From positions 1 to 64,000 of the forward strand of contig JAFUJA010000029.1 of NCBI GenBank assembly GCA_017473905.1: a stretch of DNA of 64,000 nucleotides, given 5' to 3'. How positions within the stretch are numbered: the stretch's first letter is position 1; the number at the start of each line of letters is the position of its first letter. Position numbers and translations under genes: made by a program. Of this stretch, positions 20,100 to 29,556 are shown in pieces. Under the pieces are notes generated by a model. It was not told the DNA's origin, ran no database searches, and saw nothing but the letters and a program-made list of their open reading frames with translations. The DNA comes from Lachnospiraceae bacterium. Its GTDB lineage: Bacteria; Bacillota; Clostridia; Lachnospirales; Lachnospiraceae.

Positions 20100-21380
20100 T
20101 TACTGAATCCTTATCTGAACCTTAAAATCTTCTTTCACATAAGCTCCGCTGGGAATTCTGAATTCCGGGGAGAGATAATGAATACCCGGTGTCAGTTCCG
20201 TCATACCGTTTTCCCTCATATAAGCCGCAAAATCCAGTCTTATGGTGATATTGTCTGTGTCAACATTATCTAAAATAGTTGAAAGACCATAGATTCTGAT
20301 ATCTCTTTCATCATTGGTAATATAATTACCGTCCACAATTACCTCTGCACTGCGCCCTTCCGGAAGATTTGCGAATCGCACATCATCCTTGCTATAGGTT
20401 GCGGTAATAAAAGTTTCTTTCTCAACTTCCACAATAACCGTTGCTTTTCCGTCAAAAGTGGGATTTGCAAGTATTACACCATTGGGCAGATACTTATCCA
20501 AAGATATTTCTGCTTTATAATCCGCCGTTACACCATCGATATTAAGCGTGGTCGCAGGAATCTGAATCACACCGATGCCATCTATCTGGCTCTTTTTACC
20601 TGCGATTTCAATGGCATTCACATTGGCGGAAATTTCTCCGGTAGCCGCATAACCGGCTTCCGGCGTTCCCGACACGGAATATTGCACAGGTACGGTTTTG
20701 GTAAATAAAATCTCCTGTGTAACACTTACCTCGTTAATATTCATGGTGATTCTTGAATCATCAATCAGTTCCCCTTCTGCATCATACAAACGGATGGGAA
20801 TACTGGAACTTACATTATTGGTAACACCTTCCACCTGAAGCTGTGCTTTCACGGAAGCAACTTTATCCACATGGGATGCGGGTCCTTCCAGATAAATCTG
20901 ATTTAAATTAGCGGTAAGGTTCCCTAAAATATACTCTTCTGCAGGTTCTCCCAGCACTTCCACAAAAATTCCTTTTTGAACCTTTTTGAGATCTTCAATA
21001 TTTAATTTTACATTATCAGTATCACATTTGATGTCGTCTAATTCATTTGCATATTTATTCGAGCTTACAACAATACTCAACGTATTCATGGAACTCAAAT
21101 TTCTCATGTCTGCAACTGCACTGATATTTTCTTTGGAAATGTCTTCCACAATGGACCGGCGGCCTTTTACGGTAACGGTTACAACCCCCGTATCCTCAAG
21201 CACCTCGTAAACTTTGCCCTTATTTTCCAGCTCGCCTGCATTTAAAATCTTAACTTCAACTCCGGAAAACTGCACACTTTTTATCGGATCGTCAATGTTC
21301 ACTACGATTAACCATAAAATAATAGAGAACAGAAGTGCCAGAAGTTTCAAGTCAAGATTATTCATTATTTTCTTTTTCAT
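20100..21380 (-). CDS. cdaR: CdaA regulator with YbbR domains
   Basis: CdaR is a membrane-anchored extracytoplasmic protein that modulates the diadenylate cyclase CdaA. The 426-residue product has one N-terminal transmembrane helix ([17 protein letters not shown]) followed by about four YbbR-type beta-rich repeats. It overlaps the end of cdaA; the ORF start at 21380 or the ATG at 21365 (ATGAATAA overlap with the cdaA stop) are both possible. Here cdaR names the YbbR protein, not the PucR-type regulator at 40213. Confidence 0.93.
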   Translation of the reverse strand: MKKKIMNNLDLKLLALLFSIILWLIVVNIDDPIKSVQFSGVEVKILNAGELENKGKVYEVLEDTGVVTVTVKGRRSIVEDISKENISAVADMRNLSSMNTLSIVVSSNKYANELDDIKCDTDNVKLNIEDLKKVQKGIFVEVLGEPAEEYILGNLTANLNQIYLEGPASHVDKVASVKAQLQVEGVTNNVSSSIPIRLYDAEGELIDDSRITMNINEVSVTQEILFTKTVPVQYSVSGTPEAGYAATGEISANVNAIEIAGKKSQIDGIGVIQIPATTLNIDGVTADYKAEISLDKYLPNGVILANPTFDGKATVIVEVEKETFITATYSKDDVRFANLPEGRSAEVIVDGNYITNDERDIRIYGLSTILDNVDTDNITIRLDFAAYMRENGMTELTPGIHYLSPEFRIPSGAYVKEDFKVQIRIQ

Positions 21381-22248
21381 CTGACTGTTTTCTGCTCCTT
21401 CCTTTCCGGAAAATCGTCTTTTTCTCTACCTGATGTTTATTCTGAACAATCTGAAGCTTTTCACGAAGACCGTCCGCATTCAGATTTCGGAACAACTCTC
21501 CGCCGTAAGCTACACTTACCTTACCGGTTTCCTCAGAAACAATAATTGTCATGGAATCCGTAAGTTCAGAAATTCCCACACCTGCACGATGACGTGTTCC
21601 CAGATCCTTACTTAAGTTTCTTCCGTCCGTCAAAGGCAGATAACAGGTAGCAGAAACCACACGGTCTCCGCGAATGATAACCGCACCGTCATGTAACGGT
21701 GTATTATGTTCAAAAATATTAATCAGAAGCTGACTGGTAACCAGACCGTCTACCGTAATACCGGTACGCTCATATTCTCCCAGAGGAGTGGTTTGTTCCA
21801 CTACAATCAAAGCTCCCGTACGCACTTTACCCATTTCAAAACTTGCTTTTACAAGTTCTTCCAAAGTCTGATCCGAGAACAGACCTTCCGTCTGCTTATA
21901 ATCAAAAGATAATAATCCAGAAATGATATTCTTCTGTCCGATATGCTCAACCACACGACGTATTTCCGGCTGCAGAGCAACGATAACCGCAATCGCAACC
22001 AATGTAAGCAGTTTTTCCGCAATCCAAACAATGGTGGACATGTTTAACACAACCGCCATGGCAAGGAAAATCAGCACAACCGCCATACCCTTTAAAAAAG
22101 CCCATGCACGGGTATTCTTGATCATAATCATCGCCTGATAAATCAAAAAGGCAAGAATGATAATTTCGAGAATATCAAGAATTCCGATATGGGGAACGCG
22201 GAATGCCGACAAATATTCACTTGTAATCTCGGAAAAACGTTCCATCAT
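21358..22248 (-). CDS. cdaA: Diadenylate cyclase CdaA
   Basis: Makes the second messenger c-di-AMP from two ATP. The 296-residue protein has three predicted N-terminal transmembrane helices (about residues 22-42, 50-70, 76-92) and the DAC domain with DGA (187-189) and RHR (219-221), both intact, so it should be active. The C-terminus is a basic tail (KKTIFRKGRSRKQS). It precedes cdaR and glmM, as in Bacillus and Listeria, and follows a polytopic membrane gene by 32 bases. Confidence 0.97.
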   Translation of the reverse strand: MMERFSEITSEYLSAFRVPHIGILDILEIIILAFLIYQAMIMIKNTRAWAFLKGMAVVLIFLAMAVVLNMSTIVWIAEKLLTLVAIAVIVALQPEIRRVVEHIGQKNIISGLLSFDYKQTEGLFSDQTLEELVKASFEMGKVRTGALIVVEQTTPLGEYERTGITVDGLVTSQLLINIFEHNTPLHDGAVIIRGDRVVSATCYLPLTDGRNLSKDLGTRHRAGVGISELTDSMTIIVSEETGKVSVAYGGELFRNLNADGLREKLQIVQNKHQVEKKTIFRKGRSRKQSDEKENNE

Positions 22249-22280
22249 AGTTACTGTTACCTATCGTTATCTTTCAAATT

Positions 22281-23414
22281 TTACTTGGAATGATTATCTA
22301 CATATCTCTTTGCTCTTTCTTTGAGCATTTCATCCCTCATTGCTTCACCGGTTCCGGTCGTGCTTCTCACACCGTCTGCACGGCGTGCCTGCTGGGAAGA
22401 AGCGGTTTTTCGCTCTCTGCTTACGGCATTTTCAGACCTTTGCACCGTTGCCGAGCTTCTTCTAACAACTCTTTCTTCTGCCGTTTCTTTGGAAGCAGAA
22501 ACTTTTTTTACCTTTTTATTCGGTGTTGCAATTGTAATCTTGGGAACAGCTTTTACGTAATAATAATACTCATCATCTTCAAACTGCACCCTTTCCGTTC
22601 TTGTATAATCCAGATTGAATACAAAGAACTGAAGCACTTTGACAAAAGCGAATGCAAAGATACTTCCTAAAATGGTTCCGATAATGGAAATATTGGTTAC
22701 AAGAACCAGGTCTCCTACCAGAAGCATTAAAATATTGGCAAGACCGCCCACGATAATTGCTATGGTCCAGGAGTGGTCTATATTCATTCTACGTATAAAG
22801 TACACAATAATTATGGTTGCCGCAAAAGCAACAATCATAACAAACATTGCCTTGTTCCCGATGACACCGTCAATCACGGTTTTAAACTTGGAAGTCATAC
22901 CCTCCGCATCAAGGGCTGTCAGTGCGGAAGCACAGTCTTTTACATAATCAAGAATGTAGTAAACAACCACACCGCATCCCACGGAAACCACGGAGCTCGG
23001 ACTTCCGATCAATCCCATTGTCATGGGAATTGCATAAGGAACTCCCAACGCACCGCAAATAGGTGTAAGCAATACCACAAAGGTATCCTTGGGAGAAAAC
23101 CGGAAATACAGTAAAAACATTAACAGGAACAGAATCCCCACCACTGCTGCACATTCCAAAGACAGAGCATACAAATGGGCCAGTGTCAGTCCTGCTGCCA
23201 TGATAATAATAAAATTCAAAGGCAGGAAGGAACAAAGAAGTGCCATGATAATTACCAGGGGAAACTTGGCAAGTTTCTCCATATATCCGATATTTCCGTT
23301 TATAATTAAAAATGTGAACATGGCCGTAAGAAATTTCCCGATGGGTATCAGGTAAATTTCATACTTGCTGCAAAGCAATTTTAACTGTTCACGTAAAACC
23401 AGCAAACGTGTCAT
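22281..23414 (-). CDS. Unrecognised polytopic membrane protein with charged tail
   Basis: I do not recognise this 377-residue protein. It has about eight to nine hydrophobic segments between residues 25 and 265, with Gly- and Pro-rich loops (GALGVPYAIPMTMGLIG), then a cytoplasmic tail of some 100 residues rich in Arg, Lys, Ser and Glu that contains a Tyr cluster (DDEYYYYVKAV). It overlaps the stop of the upstream gene by one base (TAATG), so translation is coupled, and sits 32 bases before cdaA. A role in envelope biology or c-di-AMP signalling is suggested by context only. Confidence 0.8.
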   Translation of the reverse strand: MTRLLVLREQLKLLCSKYEIYLIPIGKFLTAMFTFLIINGNIGYMEKLAKFPLVIIMALLCSFLPLNFIIIMAAGLTLAHLYALSLECAAVVGILFLLMFLLYFRFSPKDTFVVLLTPICGALGVPYAIPMTMGLIGSPSSVVSVGCGVVVYYILDYVKDCASALTALDAEGMTSKFKTVIDGVIGNKAMFVMIVAFAATIIIVYFIRRMNIDHSWTIAIIVGGLANILMLLVGDLVLVTNISIIGTILGSIFAFAFVKVLQFFVFNLDYTRTERVQFEDDEYYYYVKAVPKITIATPNKKVKKVSASKETAEERVVRRSSATVQRSENAVSRERKTASSQQARRADGVRSTTGTGEAMRDEMLKERAKRYVDNHSK

Positions 23415-23821
23415 TATTGTGTTTTATCCTTTCTTTCTCTCTGATACAAAACCTGTAATCTTTTTAAATTGTTAAAATATACCTTCAGACGCTTTTTGGC
23501 TTTTCGGTAACGGAATGCATAAACCACATAAGAAATCACCGTGTAAACTGCCGTAAAGGCGATATAATAAAAGATTATATTTTTAGCATACTGTATCAGA
23601 TCGATCTGATAAATTTCCTGTACAAAAAATTCCGAATCATACAGGACAAAAAGGCCCAGAATCAACCCAAAGGAAATGGTTGCATATATAATGGATTTCA
23701 TTATCTGCAAACTCAAATAATCTCCTCTGAAGTAGGAACCGATTGCTTCATTGCGCTTCCCCTCTCCCTCTTCATAGGCAGCCAGCCGGGTCATTAATTT
23801 TACTCTTTCTTCGTTAATCAT
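23414..23821 (-). CDS. Unrecognised small membrane protein
   Basis: A 135-residue protein of unknown function. A soluble N-terminus (MINEERVKLMTRLAAYEEGE) is followed by two hydrophobic segments (about residues 37-60 and 78-100) and a basic C-terminal helix (YRKAKKRLKVYFNNLKRLQV). ATG 23821 follows AAGGAAGATAAA and is preferred over the longer frame to 23869, which overlaps yvyF. It is coupled to the next membrane gene by TAATG, so the two probably work together. Confidence 0.75.
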   Translation of the reverse strand: MINEERVKLMTRLAAYEEGEGKRNEAIGSYFRGDYLSLQIMKSIIYATISFGLILGLFVLYDSEFFVQEIYQIDLIQYAKNIIFYYIAFTAVYTVISYVVYAFRYRKAKKRLKVYFNNLKRLQVLYQRERKDKTQ

Positions 23822-23831
23822 TTTATCTTCC

Positions 23832-24245
23832 TTAATCCAGATAACGCATTCTGGGATTTTCTTTGTCAAATTTACGCGCTCTCGGTTCCGGAGCCGCAGA
23901 AGCTGCAGGTTTAATGGAATTACTCAAGCCTCTTGCAAGCTCATTTTTACACTTTTCGCAGAATCGGCCGGTACGGATCATGGTTCCGCAACTCTCACAG
24001 TTAATACCCACCATGGAACTTTCGGAAAATACCAGTCTCTCCTGACGAATCCAGTTGGTAATCTGTTGTCTGGTCACACCACAGACTTCCACGACTTCTT
24101 CAATACCTGCCTGTTTGTTGTCCCACACATATTTCTTTACTTCCTGGAATTTTTCTTCTTCTGTCTCACGACATGACTGACAAATCGGAAGTCCTGTCAC
24201 ATAGTTAAATACCTTGCCACATTTTCTACAATTTCTAACATCCAT
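23832..24245 (-). CDS. yvyF: YvyF-family flagellar-operon zinc-ribbon protein
   Basis: A 137-residue protein with two zinc-finger-like pairs: CRKCGKVFNYVTGLPICQSC at the N-terminus and CESCGTMIRT...CEKC near residue 95, flanking a helix-turn-helix-like segment (EVVEVCGVTRQQITNWIRQ). This is the TIGR03826/YvyF family found next to comFC and flgM in Bacillus. The true start is ATG 24245, preceded by GGGAGGTTTTTTGAC. Here the usual flgM-flgN-flgK neighbours are absent. A regulatory role in motility is likely but unproven. Confidence 0.85.
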   Translation of the reverse strand: MDVRNCRKCGKVFNYVTGLPICQSCRETEEEKFQEVKKYVWDNKQAGIEEVVEVCGVTRQQITNWIRQERLVFSESSMVGINCESCGTMIRTGRFCEKCKNELARGLSNSIKPAASAAPEPRARKFDKENPRMRYLD

Positions 24246-24267
24246 GTCAAAAAACCTCCCACGTACC

Positions 24268-24987
24268 TTATTTGCCTTTTCCGATTGCAAGCGTCACAAA
24301 AAATACCCTATCGATTCCGCCTTCCCGCAATTCCTTTGCAGCGGCATCTATGGTATTCCCTGTAGTGTAGACATCGTCTACCAATATTATTGTCTTTAAT
24401 TTTACATCATTTTGCACCATATGAAAAGCCTTTTTCATATTATTTTGGCGTCCAAAGTCACCCTGATGCTTTTGTGCATCCGTATTCTTTATACGAATCA
24501 GAATATCATTTCTTATGGGAATTCCCAAACGGACAGAGATTTCCTTAGCCAGAAGCTCCGCCTGATTATATCCTCTTTTACGGAATTTTTCCGGATGCAG
24601 AGGAATCGGCACCAGCGCATCCCCCTTCATGGCAAGAATTTTATCCCCAAGCTTTTCTGTTATTTTTTCCCCATAAAAGCGGGCGTATTCCCCACGGTTT
24701 CCGTTTTTAAAAGAATAAATGGAATCATGTACGGAAGCATATTCATACAGAGAAACACCGTATTCATAAAAATGCATTCCTCTGCTGCAGTCATAGCAAA
24801 ACGCTTTGCCGGATGTTTTTATATGCTTCCCGCACTTTAAACAGCGGGGCTGTTTTACCTCATAAAAAATCCTCTCGCACTCCGGGCAGCAAAGTCTTTT
24901 TTTCTCCGGAACAATATCGTCGCAAACCGGGCATCTTTTCGGATATAGCAAATCCAATACCCCTTCTTTTATATTCTCAATCCCCAC
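24268..24987 (-). CDS. comFC: ComFC-family phosphoribosyltransferase-like protein
   Basis: ComFC is needed for DNA processing during natural transformation. The 239-residue protein has an N-terminal zinc region with several CxxC pairs (CPVCDD, CCPECE, CLKCGK, CYDC) and a C-terminal PRPP-type loop ILVDDVYTTGNT (about residues 197-208). It starts with GTG at 24987, preceded by AGGAG. It is 12 bases after recD2 and just before yvyF, the Bacillus comFC-yvyF order, but comFA is replaced by a recD2 helicase. Confidence 0.9.
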   Translation of the reverse strand: MGIENIKEGVLDLLYPKRCPVCDDIVPEKKRLCCPECERIFYEVKQPRCLKCGKHIKTSGKAFCYDCSRGMHFYEYGVSLYEYASVHDSIYSFKNGNRGEYARFYGEKITEKLGDKILAMKGDALVPIPLHPEKFRKRGYNQAELLAKEISVRLGIPIRNDILIRIKNTDAQKHQGDFGRQNNMKKAFHMVQNDVKLKTIILVDDVYTTGNTIDAAAKELREGGIDRVFFVTLAIGKGK

Positions 24988-24999
24988 TCAATACTCCTG

Positions 25000-27258
25000 T
25001 TATTTTTCTCCAAGTCTCTCCTGCTGTTCTCTGAATCTGGAAAGAAGGTCCGTATAACGGCGGTTTTCGCCCTCATTGGCTATCATTTCCCTTATTTTCT
25101 CTCTGTTCCCCAGAATAATAACACTTTTTGATGCTCTGGTTACTGCGGTATATAAAAGATTCCTGTGCAACAACTGGCGCGGTCCTTCCAAAAGCGGCAA
25201 AATCACCACCGGATACTCGCTTCCCTGAGACTTGTGTATGGTCACCGCATAGGCCAGTTCCAGTTCTTCCAGATTCTGGAATGCGTATTCTACCATTTTA
25301 TTATCTTCAAAGCGGACGGTAAGAATTTTCAAAGCCTGATTGATTTTGTGCACCGTACCTACGTCTCCGTTAAAAACACCGCTTCCTTCATCCACGCGTA
25401 TATTATTATAACCTAACACATACCAGGTCGCATCATAGTTATTTTTCATCTGCATCACCTTATCCCCGACGCGAAAAGTGTGATCGCCTCTTACAACCTC
25501 TTCTTTTTCTTCAGCCGGAGGGTTTAAGTATTTCTGCATAATTTTATTCAGCTGTTCCACACCTAATGTGCCTTTCTTCATGGGCGTCAGAATCTGCACA
25601 TCAAAGGGATGGATATTAAAATGCTTCGGCAGACGATCCCTCATCAAAAGCACACAGTCCCGATATATCTGCTCCGGATCCGTTCTGGGCACGGAACTGA
25701 ATTCCTTGGAGGAAGCTTCCAGCGTAATCTGCTCCCCTTTTTTTATATGATGGGCATTGGTAATAATTTCACTTTCTCCCGCCTGACGGAATATCTTTTC
25801 CAGACATACGGTATGAAAGGCTCCGCAGGAAATCATATCTTTCAAAACATTTCCGGGTCCGACACTGGGAAGCTGGTCAATATCCCCTGCCATAATAAGA
25901 CGCATGCCGGGAACAGTAGCCCGAAGAAGTGCATAAAGCAAATGGATATCCACCATAGACATTTCATCCACAATAATGACATCTGCTTCCAAAGGATTGT
26001 CCTCATTTCTTGCGAAACGGGGTGTATCTCCTTCTTCCATCATACTTCCGTTTACTTCCAGTAGACGGTGAAGGGTTTTTGCCTGATATCCGGTAGCTTC
26101 TTCCATTCGTTTAGCCGCTCTTCCCGTGGGAGCCGCCAATGCAACTTCCAGTCCCTTTTTCAGGAACATTCCTATCATGGTACGGATTGTGGTTGTTTTA
26201 CCCGTACCCGGACCGCCGGTAAGCACAAAAACACCTTCGTTCAAAGCAGAAAGAACCGCTCTTTTTTGTAATTCATCCAGTTCCAGACCGCTTTCTTTTT
26301 CCAGTTCTGCAAGGTCGGATTTCTCATTTTCCCGTTGTGCAAAAGAAATATCGCCATCACGAAAAGCTTCATCCAGTTCAAACAGGCGCAAGGCAGTCTG
26401 CAGCTCCTCATAATAAACAAAAGAAAGGAAAACCTTATCCCCTTCCGGTGTTTTTTTGATTACAATCTTTCTCTCCATAAGAAGATTGGCCAACGGAATT
26501 TCAAAATTCTCCTGCCTGATATCCAATAATTTTTCCGTCTCTGTAAAAAGCACTTCTTTGGGAAGATATGTATGCCCCTCTCCCATCATGGCAGTTTCCA
26601 GACAGTAAAGCATACCACCCATCATACGCTGCTCGCTGCCGGCTTCAATTCCCATTTTTCTCGCAATTTCATCTGCGGTACGAAATCCCACACCCTTGAT
26701 ATCTTCTGCGAGCTTATACGGATTTTCTTTTAAAATGGAATACATTGCAATGCCGTATTTTTCGAATATTTTAATTGCAAGCGTATTGCTTACGCCATAT
26801 CCCTGAAGAAAAATCAATGCGTCGCGGATATCTTTTTTTTCTGCCATGGAAGCTGCAATTTCTCTTGCCTTCCTCTCACTGATTCCCTTCACTTCAGCCA
26901 GACGCTCCGGTTCTTCCTCCATAATGCGGAAAGAATCATCTCCGAATCTTTTAATAATACGCATGGCAAGTGCCGGACCGATTCCTTTTACGGCTCCCGA
27001 TGCCAGATATCGCTCCACGGAAATACTGTCGCTGGGGGGAATCACCTGAAACATGCGAAATTTAAACTGGGGACCATACACGGGATGTTCTCCCAACTCC
27101 CCGTCCAGTTCAACACAGTCTCCCACTTCCACACCACGGCAGACACCTGTACAATATATTTCGCCCTCTTCCAAATCCTGTGTTACAAGATTAAAAATAG
27201 CAAAATAATTCTCTGTATTCTGAAATCTAAAATGGTCTACATAGCCTTTAATTTTCAT
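25000..27258 (-). CDS. recD2: RecD2-type ATP-dependent DNA helicase
   Basis: RecD2 is a 5'-3' superfamily 1B helicase that acts in repair without RecBC. The 752-residue protein has an N-terminal OB-like part (MKIKGYVDHFRFQNTENYFA), helix-hairpin-helix repeats (about residues 85-200), Walker A GGPGTGKTTT (about 350), Walker B VDEMSMVD, a GDIDQLPSVGPGN motif and the C-terminal SH3-containing 2B region ending VTIHKSQGSEYP and AVTRA. ATG 27258 follows ATGGAGATTTT; an extension to 27321 is rejected. It leads the comFC-yvyF run. Confidence 0.93.
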   Translation of the reverse strand: MKIKGYVDHFRFQNTENYFAIFNLVTQDLEEGEIYCTGVCRGVEVGDCVELDGELGEHPVYGPQFKFRMFQVIPPSDSISVERYLASGAVKGIGPALAMRIIKRFGDDSFRIMEEEPERLAEVKGISERKAREIAASMAEKKDIRDALIFLQGYGVSNTLAIKIFEKYGIAMYSILKENPYKLAEDIKGVGFRTADEIARKMGIEAGSEQRMMGGMLYCLETAMMGEGHTYLPKEVLFTETEKLLDIRQENFEIPLANLLMERKIVIKKTPEGDKVFLSFVYYEELQTALRLFELDEAFRDGDISFAQRENEKSDLAELEKESGLELDELQKRAVLSALNEGVFVLTGGPGTGKTTTIRTMIGMFLKKGLEVALAAPTGRAAKRMEEATGYQAKTLHRLLEVNGSMMEEGDTPRFARNEDNPLEADVIIVDEMSMVDIHLLYALLRATVPGMRLIMAGDIDQLPSVGPGNVLKDMISCGAFHTVCLEKIFRQAGESEIITNAHHIKKGEQITLEASSKEFSSVPRTDPEQIYRDCVLLMRDRLPKHFNIHPFDVQILTPMKKGTLGVEQLNKIMQKYLNPPAEEKEEVVRGDHTFRVGDKVMQMKNNYDATWYVLGYNNIRVDEGSGVFNGDVGTVHKINQALKILTVRFEDNKMVEYAFQNLEELELAYAVTIHKSQGSEYPVVILPLLEGPRQLLHRNLLYTAVTRASKSVIILGNREKIREMIANEGENRRYTDLLSRFREQQERLGEK

Positions 27259-27382
27259 AAAATCTCCATGTCTTTCAAACAAAGATTCACCGGGAAACGA
27301 ATCATCCTTCCCATAAAACAACGTATTTTATTATACTACTTTGTGAAAAAAAGAAGAAGCCCTTAAAGGGGAAGAATCAATA

Positions 27383-27415
27383 TTTGCTTCACGGGGTATT
27401 TCCCCATGAAGCAAA
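27383..27415 (-). terminator. Terminator after flgJ
   Basis: Minus strand TTTGCTTCATGGGG and CCCCGTGAAGCAAA form a 14-bp stem with a G-T pair and a 5-base loop; the T tail is weak (TATTGATTC). It ends the mbl-flg operon. Confidence 0.7.
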
Positions 27416-27448
27416 CAGAATTGTATAAAAGAACCTAAAAGAAATATT

Positions 27449-27802
27449 TTACACTTCGTAATTACGTTTCATCTGCTCATAAAGTGCCTGGGCAAGACCC
27501 ATGTTACTCTGCTCCGATGTCTGTTCGGAAATGTTTTTTACAAGTTCATCCTTGTAATAATCCACCAGAGTTGAATTTGCACCGGATGAAAACTCTGATT
27601 TGGGAACGGTTTTCATCATTTCTTTGTACATCATTTCAATGAAATATGCTTCAAAGCTTTTACAGGCCTCCATCAGTTCTTCGTCTGTTGCATTGGAGAA
27701 GTCTGTATTTTCTATTTTATTTTTATAGGATTCCGCACTGCTTGTGCCGGATACCTGATCCGCATAACCGGCATATGCCGAAGCCAGATTACTAATATCC
27801 AT
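27449..27802 (-). CDS. flgJ: Rod-binding protein (FlgJ N-terminal type)
   Basis: FlgJ scaffolds assembly of the flagellar rod. Only the rod-binding domain is present here (117 residues), without the muramidase domain of the enterobacterial protein; the EACKSFEAYFIEMMYKEMMK segment and the terminal ALYEQMKRNY match the family. ATG 27802 has GAAAGGAGCGGTC upstream. It follows flgG by 81 bases and closes the mbl-flgF-flgG-flgJ operon. Confidence 0.88.
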   Translation of the reverse strand: MDISNLASAYAGYADQVSGTSSAESYKNKIENTDFSNATDEELMEACKSFEAYFIEMMYKEMMKTVPKSEFSSGANSTLVDYYKDELVKNISEQTSEQSNMGLAQALYEQMKRNYEV

Positions 27803-27883
27803 AAAGACCGCTCCTTTCTTCCTGCTAAAAACCGCGATTTCATAAAAAGACTACGGTTTTGCCAGTCTCATCATTTGATAACA

Positions 27884-28699
27884 TTATCTTCTTAACTGAT
27901 TTGCCTGACTCATCATTTCATCAGAAGCCTGAATTGCCTTGGAATTCAATTCGTAAGCTCTCTGAGCCACAATCATGTTAACCATTTCATCTACAACCTG
28001 TACATTGGAACCTTCCAGATAGCCCTGACGCATACCACTTTTTACAAGACCATTGGTGGTCTCTTCATTCATGGGTGCGCCGCTGGCTGCGGATTCCGAA
28101 TAGAGGCTGCTGTCCATTTTATTCAAACCGGAAGGATTGTTAAACTGCCATAACCCGATTCTGATGCCCAAAGACTTGGGATTATTGGACGCATCGGGAT
28201 AACAGATTTCTCCGTCACCGGTAACCGTAATTTTACTTGCTACATATTCTGAGGAAAGTACAATGGGCTGCCCCTTGGAATCCAACACGCGAAGTCCGTC
28301 CGTGGTTGATAATGCAAGCCCGTCTCCGTAAGTTGCAAGTACGAAATTACCGTTTCTTGTATAATACTGGTTTCCGTCCTGTCCCATGACACTGAAAAAT
28401 CCGTCGCCGTCAATGGCAAACGCCAGATCATTGGTTGAGTCATAAAAATTACCCTGACTGAAAATCGAAGTAATTGCCGAGTTTCTTACACCAAGACCAA
28501 CCTGTGCCGGAATGGGTTTCTGCTCGGAATTCGCAGAGGTGGATTTGGACTTAATATCCTGATATAAAAGGGACTTAAACTCTGCCACTTCTGTTTTATA
28601 TCCTGTTGTATTAACATTTGCAAGGTTATTGGAAATTGTATCCACGTTATTCTGCTGGGCAATCATACCTGATGCCGCAGTCCAAAGTGATCTTACCAT
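27884..28699 (-). CDS. flgG: Flagellar distal rod protein FlgG
   Basis: FlgG builds the distal rod of the flagellar basal body. The 271-residue protein starts MVRSLWTAASGMIAQQNNVD with the rod-family segment SNNLANVNTTGYK, has the central FAIDGDGFFSV motif and ends in the YLEGSNVQVVDEMVNMI / QRAYELNSKAIQASDEM helices typical of rod proteins. ATG 28699 follows GGGAGGTAGAAGCGT. It is 16 bases after flgF; in Bacillus the matching pair is flhO-flhP beside mbl. Confidence 0.94.
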   Translation of the reverse strand: MVRSLWTAASGMIAQQNNVDTISNNLANVNTTGYKTEVAEFKSLLYQDIKSKSTSANSEQKPIPAQVGLGVRNSAITSIFSQGNFYDSTNDLAFAIDGDGFFSVMGQDGNQYYTRNGNFVLATYGDGLALSTTDGLRVLDSKGQPIVLSSEYVASKITVTGDGEICYPDASNNPKSLGIRIGLWQFNNPSGLNKMDSSLYSESAASGAPMNEETTNGLVKSGMRQGYLEGSNVQVVDEMVNMIVAQRAYELNSKAIQASDEMMSQANQLRR

Positions 28700-28715
28700 A
28701 CGCTTCTACCTCCCG

Positions 28716-29507
28716 TTAAATTAACTTACCAAGCTGATTCACTGAAATATCCAGTGACTCATCATATGCCTGAATGATTTTCTGGTTTGCTTCATACTGT
28801 CTGGTTACGCTGATTAATTCCACCATCTCACGTACAACCTGTACGTTGGATGCTTCCAGATAACCGGAGCGGACCGTACAATCAGGTTCAATGGTTTCTG
28901 CACCTTCTACCGGCTGATAATAACTCTCACCGAAATGTTCAAGGTATTCATAATCCGCAAAATCCGTTATTTTCAGTTGGGCTACTGCCTGTCCGTTCTG
29001 TACAATCAAACCGGAGGTATCGATGGATGCGGGATGATTGGGATCGAGCTTGATTTTTTCAAGCTGTCCGTTCGCCCCCTGACCCATAACAAAGTCTCCG
29101 TCTTTCGTTACCAGATATCCTTCCTTTGTCAATGTAAAACCACCGTCTCTGGTGTACATTGTGGAAGTCTCCCCGCTACGGCTGGTATATTCAATGGTAA
29201 AAAATCCGGTGCCGGAAATTGCAAGGTCGTAGGTATTTCCGGTTTCACGGAAAGAACCTTGTGAATAGTCCGTATAGGTTTCACCGATTTTTACACCGGG
29301 CATTGTACGACCGATATAAACATCGTTAATCAGACCATCTTCTTCATCTTTGATACGATAAGCCAGAACATTATCAAAAGTCTGGCTGGTGGCACCTTCG
29401 CTTTTATATCCTGTTGTTGCGGCATTTGCAAGATTATTGGTCAGGACATCCATTCTGTTTTGTTCATTAACCATACCGCTGTATGCGGTGTATAAACCTT
29501 TTAACAT
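28716..29507 (-). CDS. flgF: Flagellar proximal rod/hook-basal body protein FlgF
   Basis: A 263-residue rod protein with N-terminal MLKGLYTAYSGMVNEQNRMD and TNNLANAATTGYK, the central LAISGTGFFTIEY and the C-terminal SGYLEASNVQVVREMVEL / TRQYEANQKIIQAYDESLD. It is closest in position to Bacillus flhO, and is listed as FlgF because flgG follows. ATG 29507 has AAGGAGATTACCT. It lies 49 bases after mbl in one operon. Confidence 0.9.
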   Translation of the reverse strand: MLKGLYTAYSGMVNEQNRMDVLTNNLANAATTGYKSEGATSQTFDNVLAYRIKDEEDGLINDVYIGRTMPGVKIGETYTDYSQGSFRETGNTYDLAISGTGFFTIEYTSRSGETSTMYTRDGGFTLTKEGYLVTKDGDFVMGQGANGQLEKIKLDPNHPASIDTSGLIVQNGQAVAQLKITDFADYEYLEHFGESYYQPVEGAETIEPDCTVRSGYLEASNVQVVREMVELISVTRQYEANQKIIQAYDESLDISVNQLGKLI

Positions 29508-29556
29508 AGGTAATCTCCTTCTTTCGTGTCATCCTGCAATCTGCCTTGTTCCCTTT

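Noticed and set aside
21433..22138. Plus-strand frames opposite cdaA
   Set aside because: cdaA has intact DGA and RHR motifs; the opposite frames are short and unsupported.
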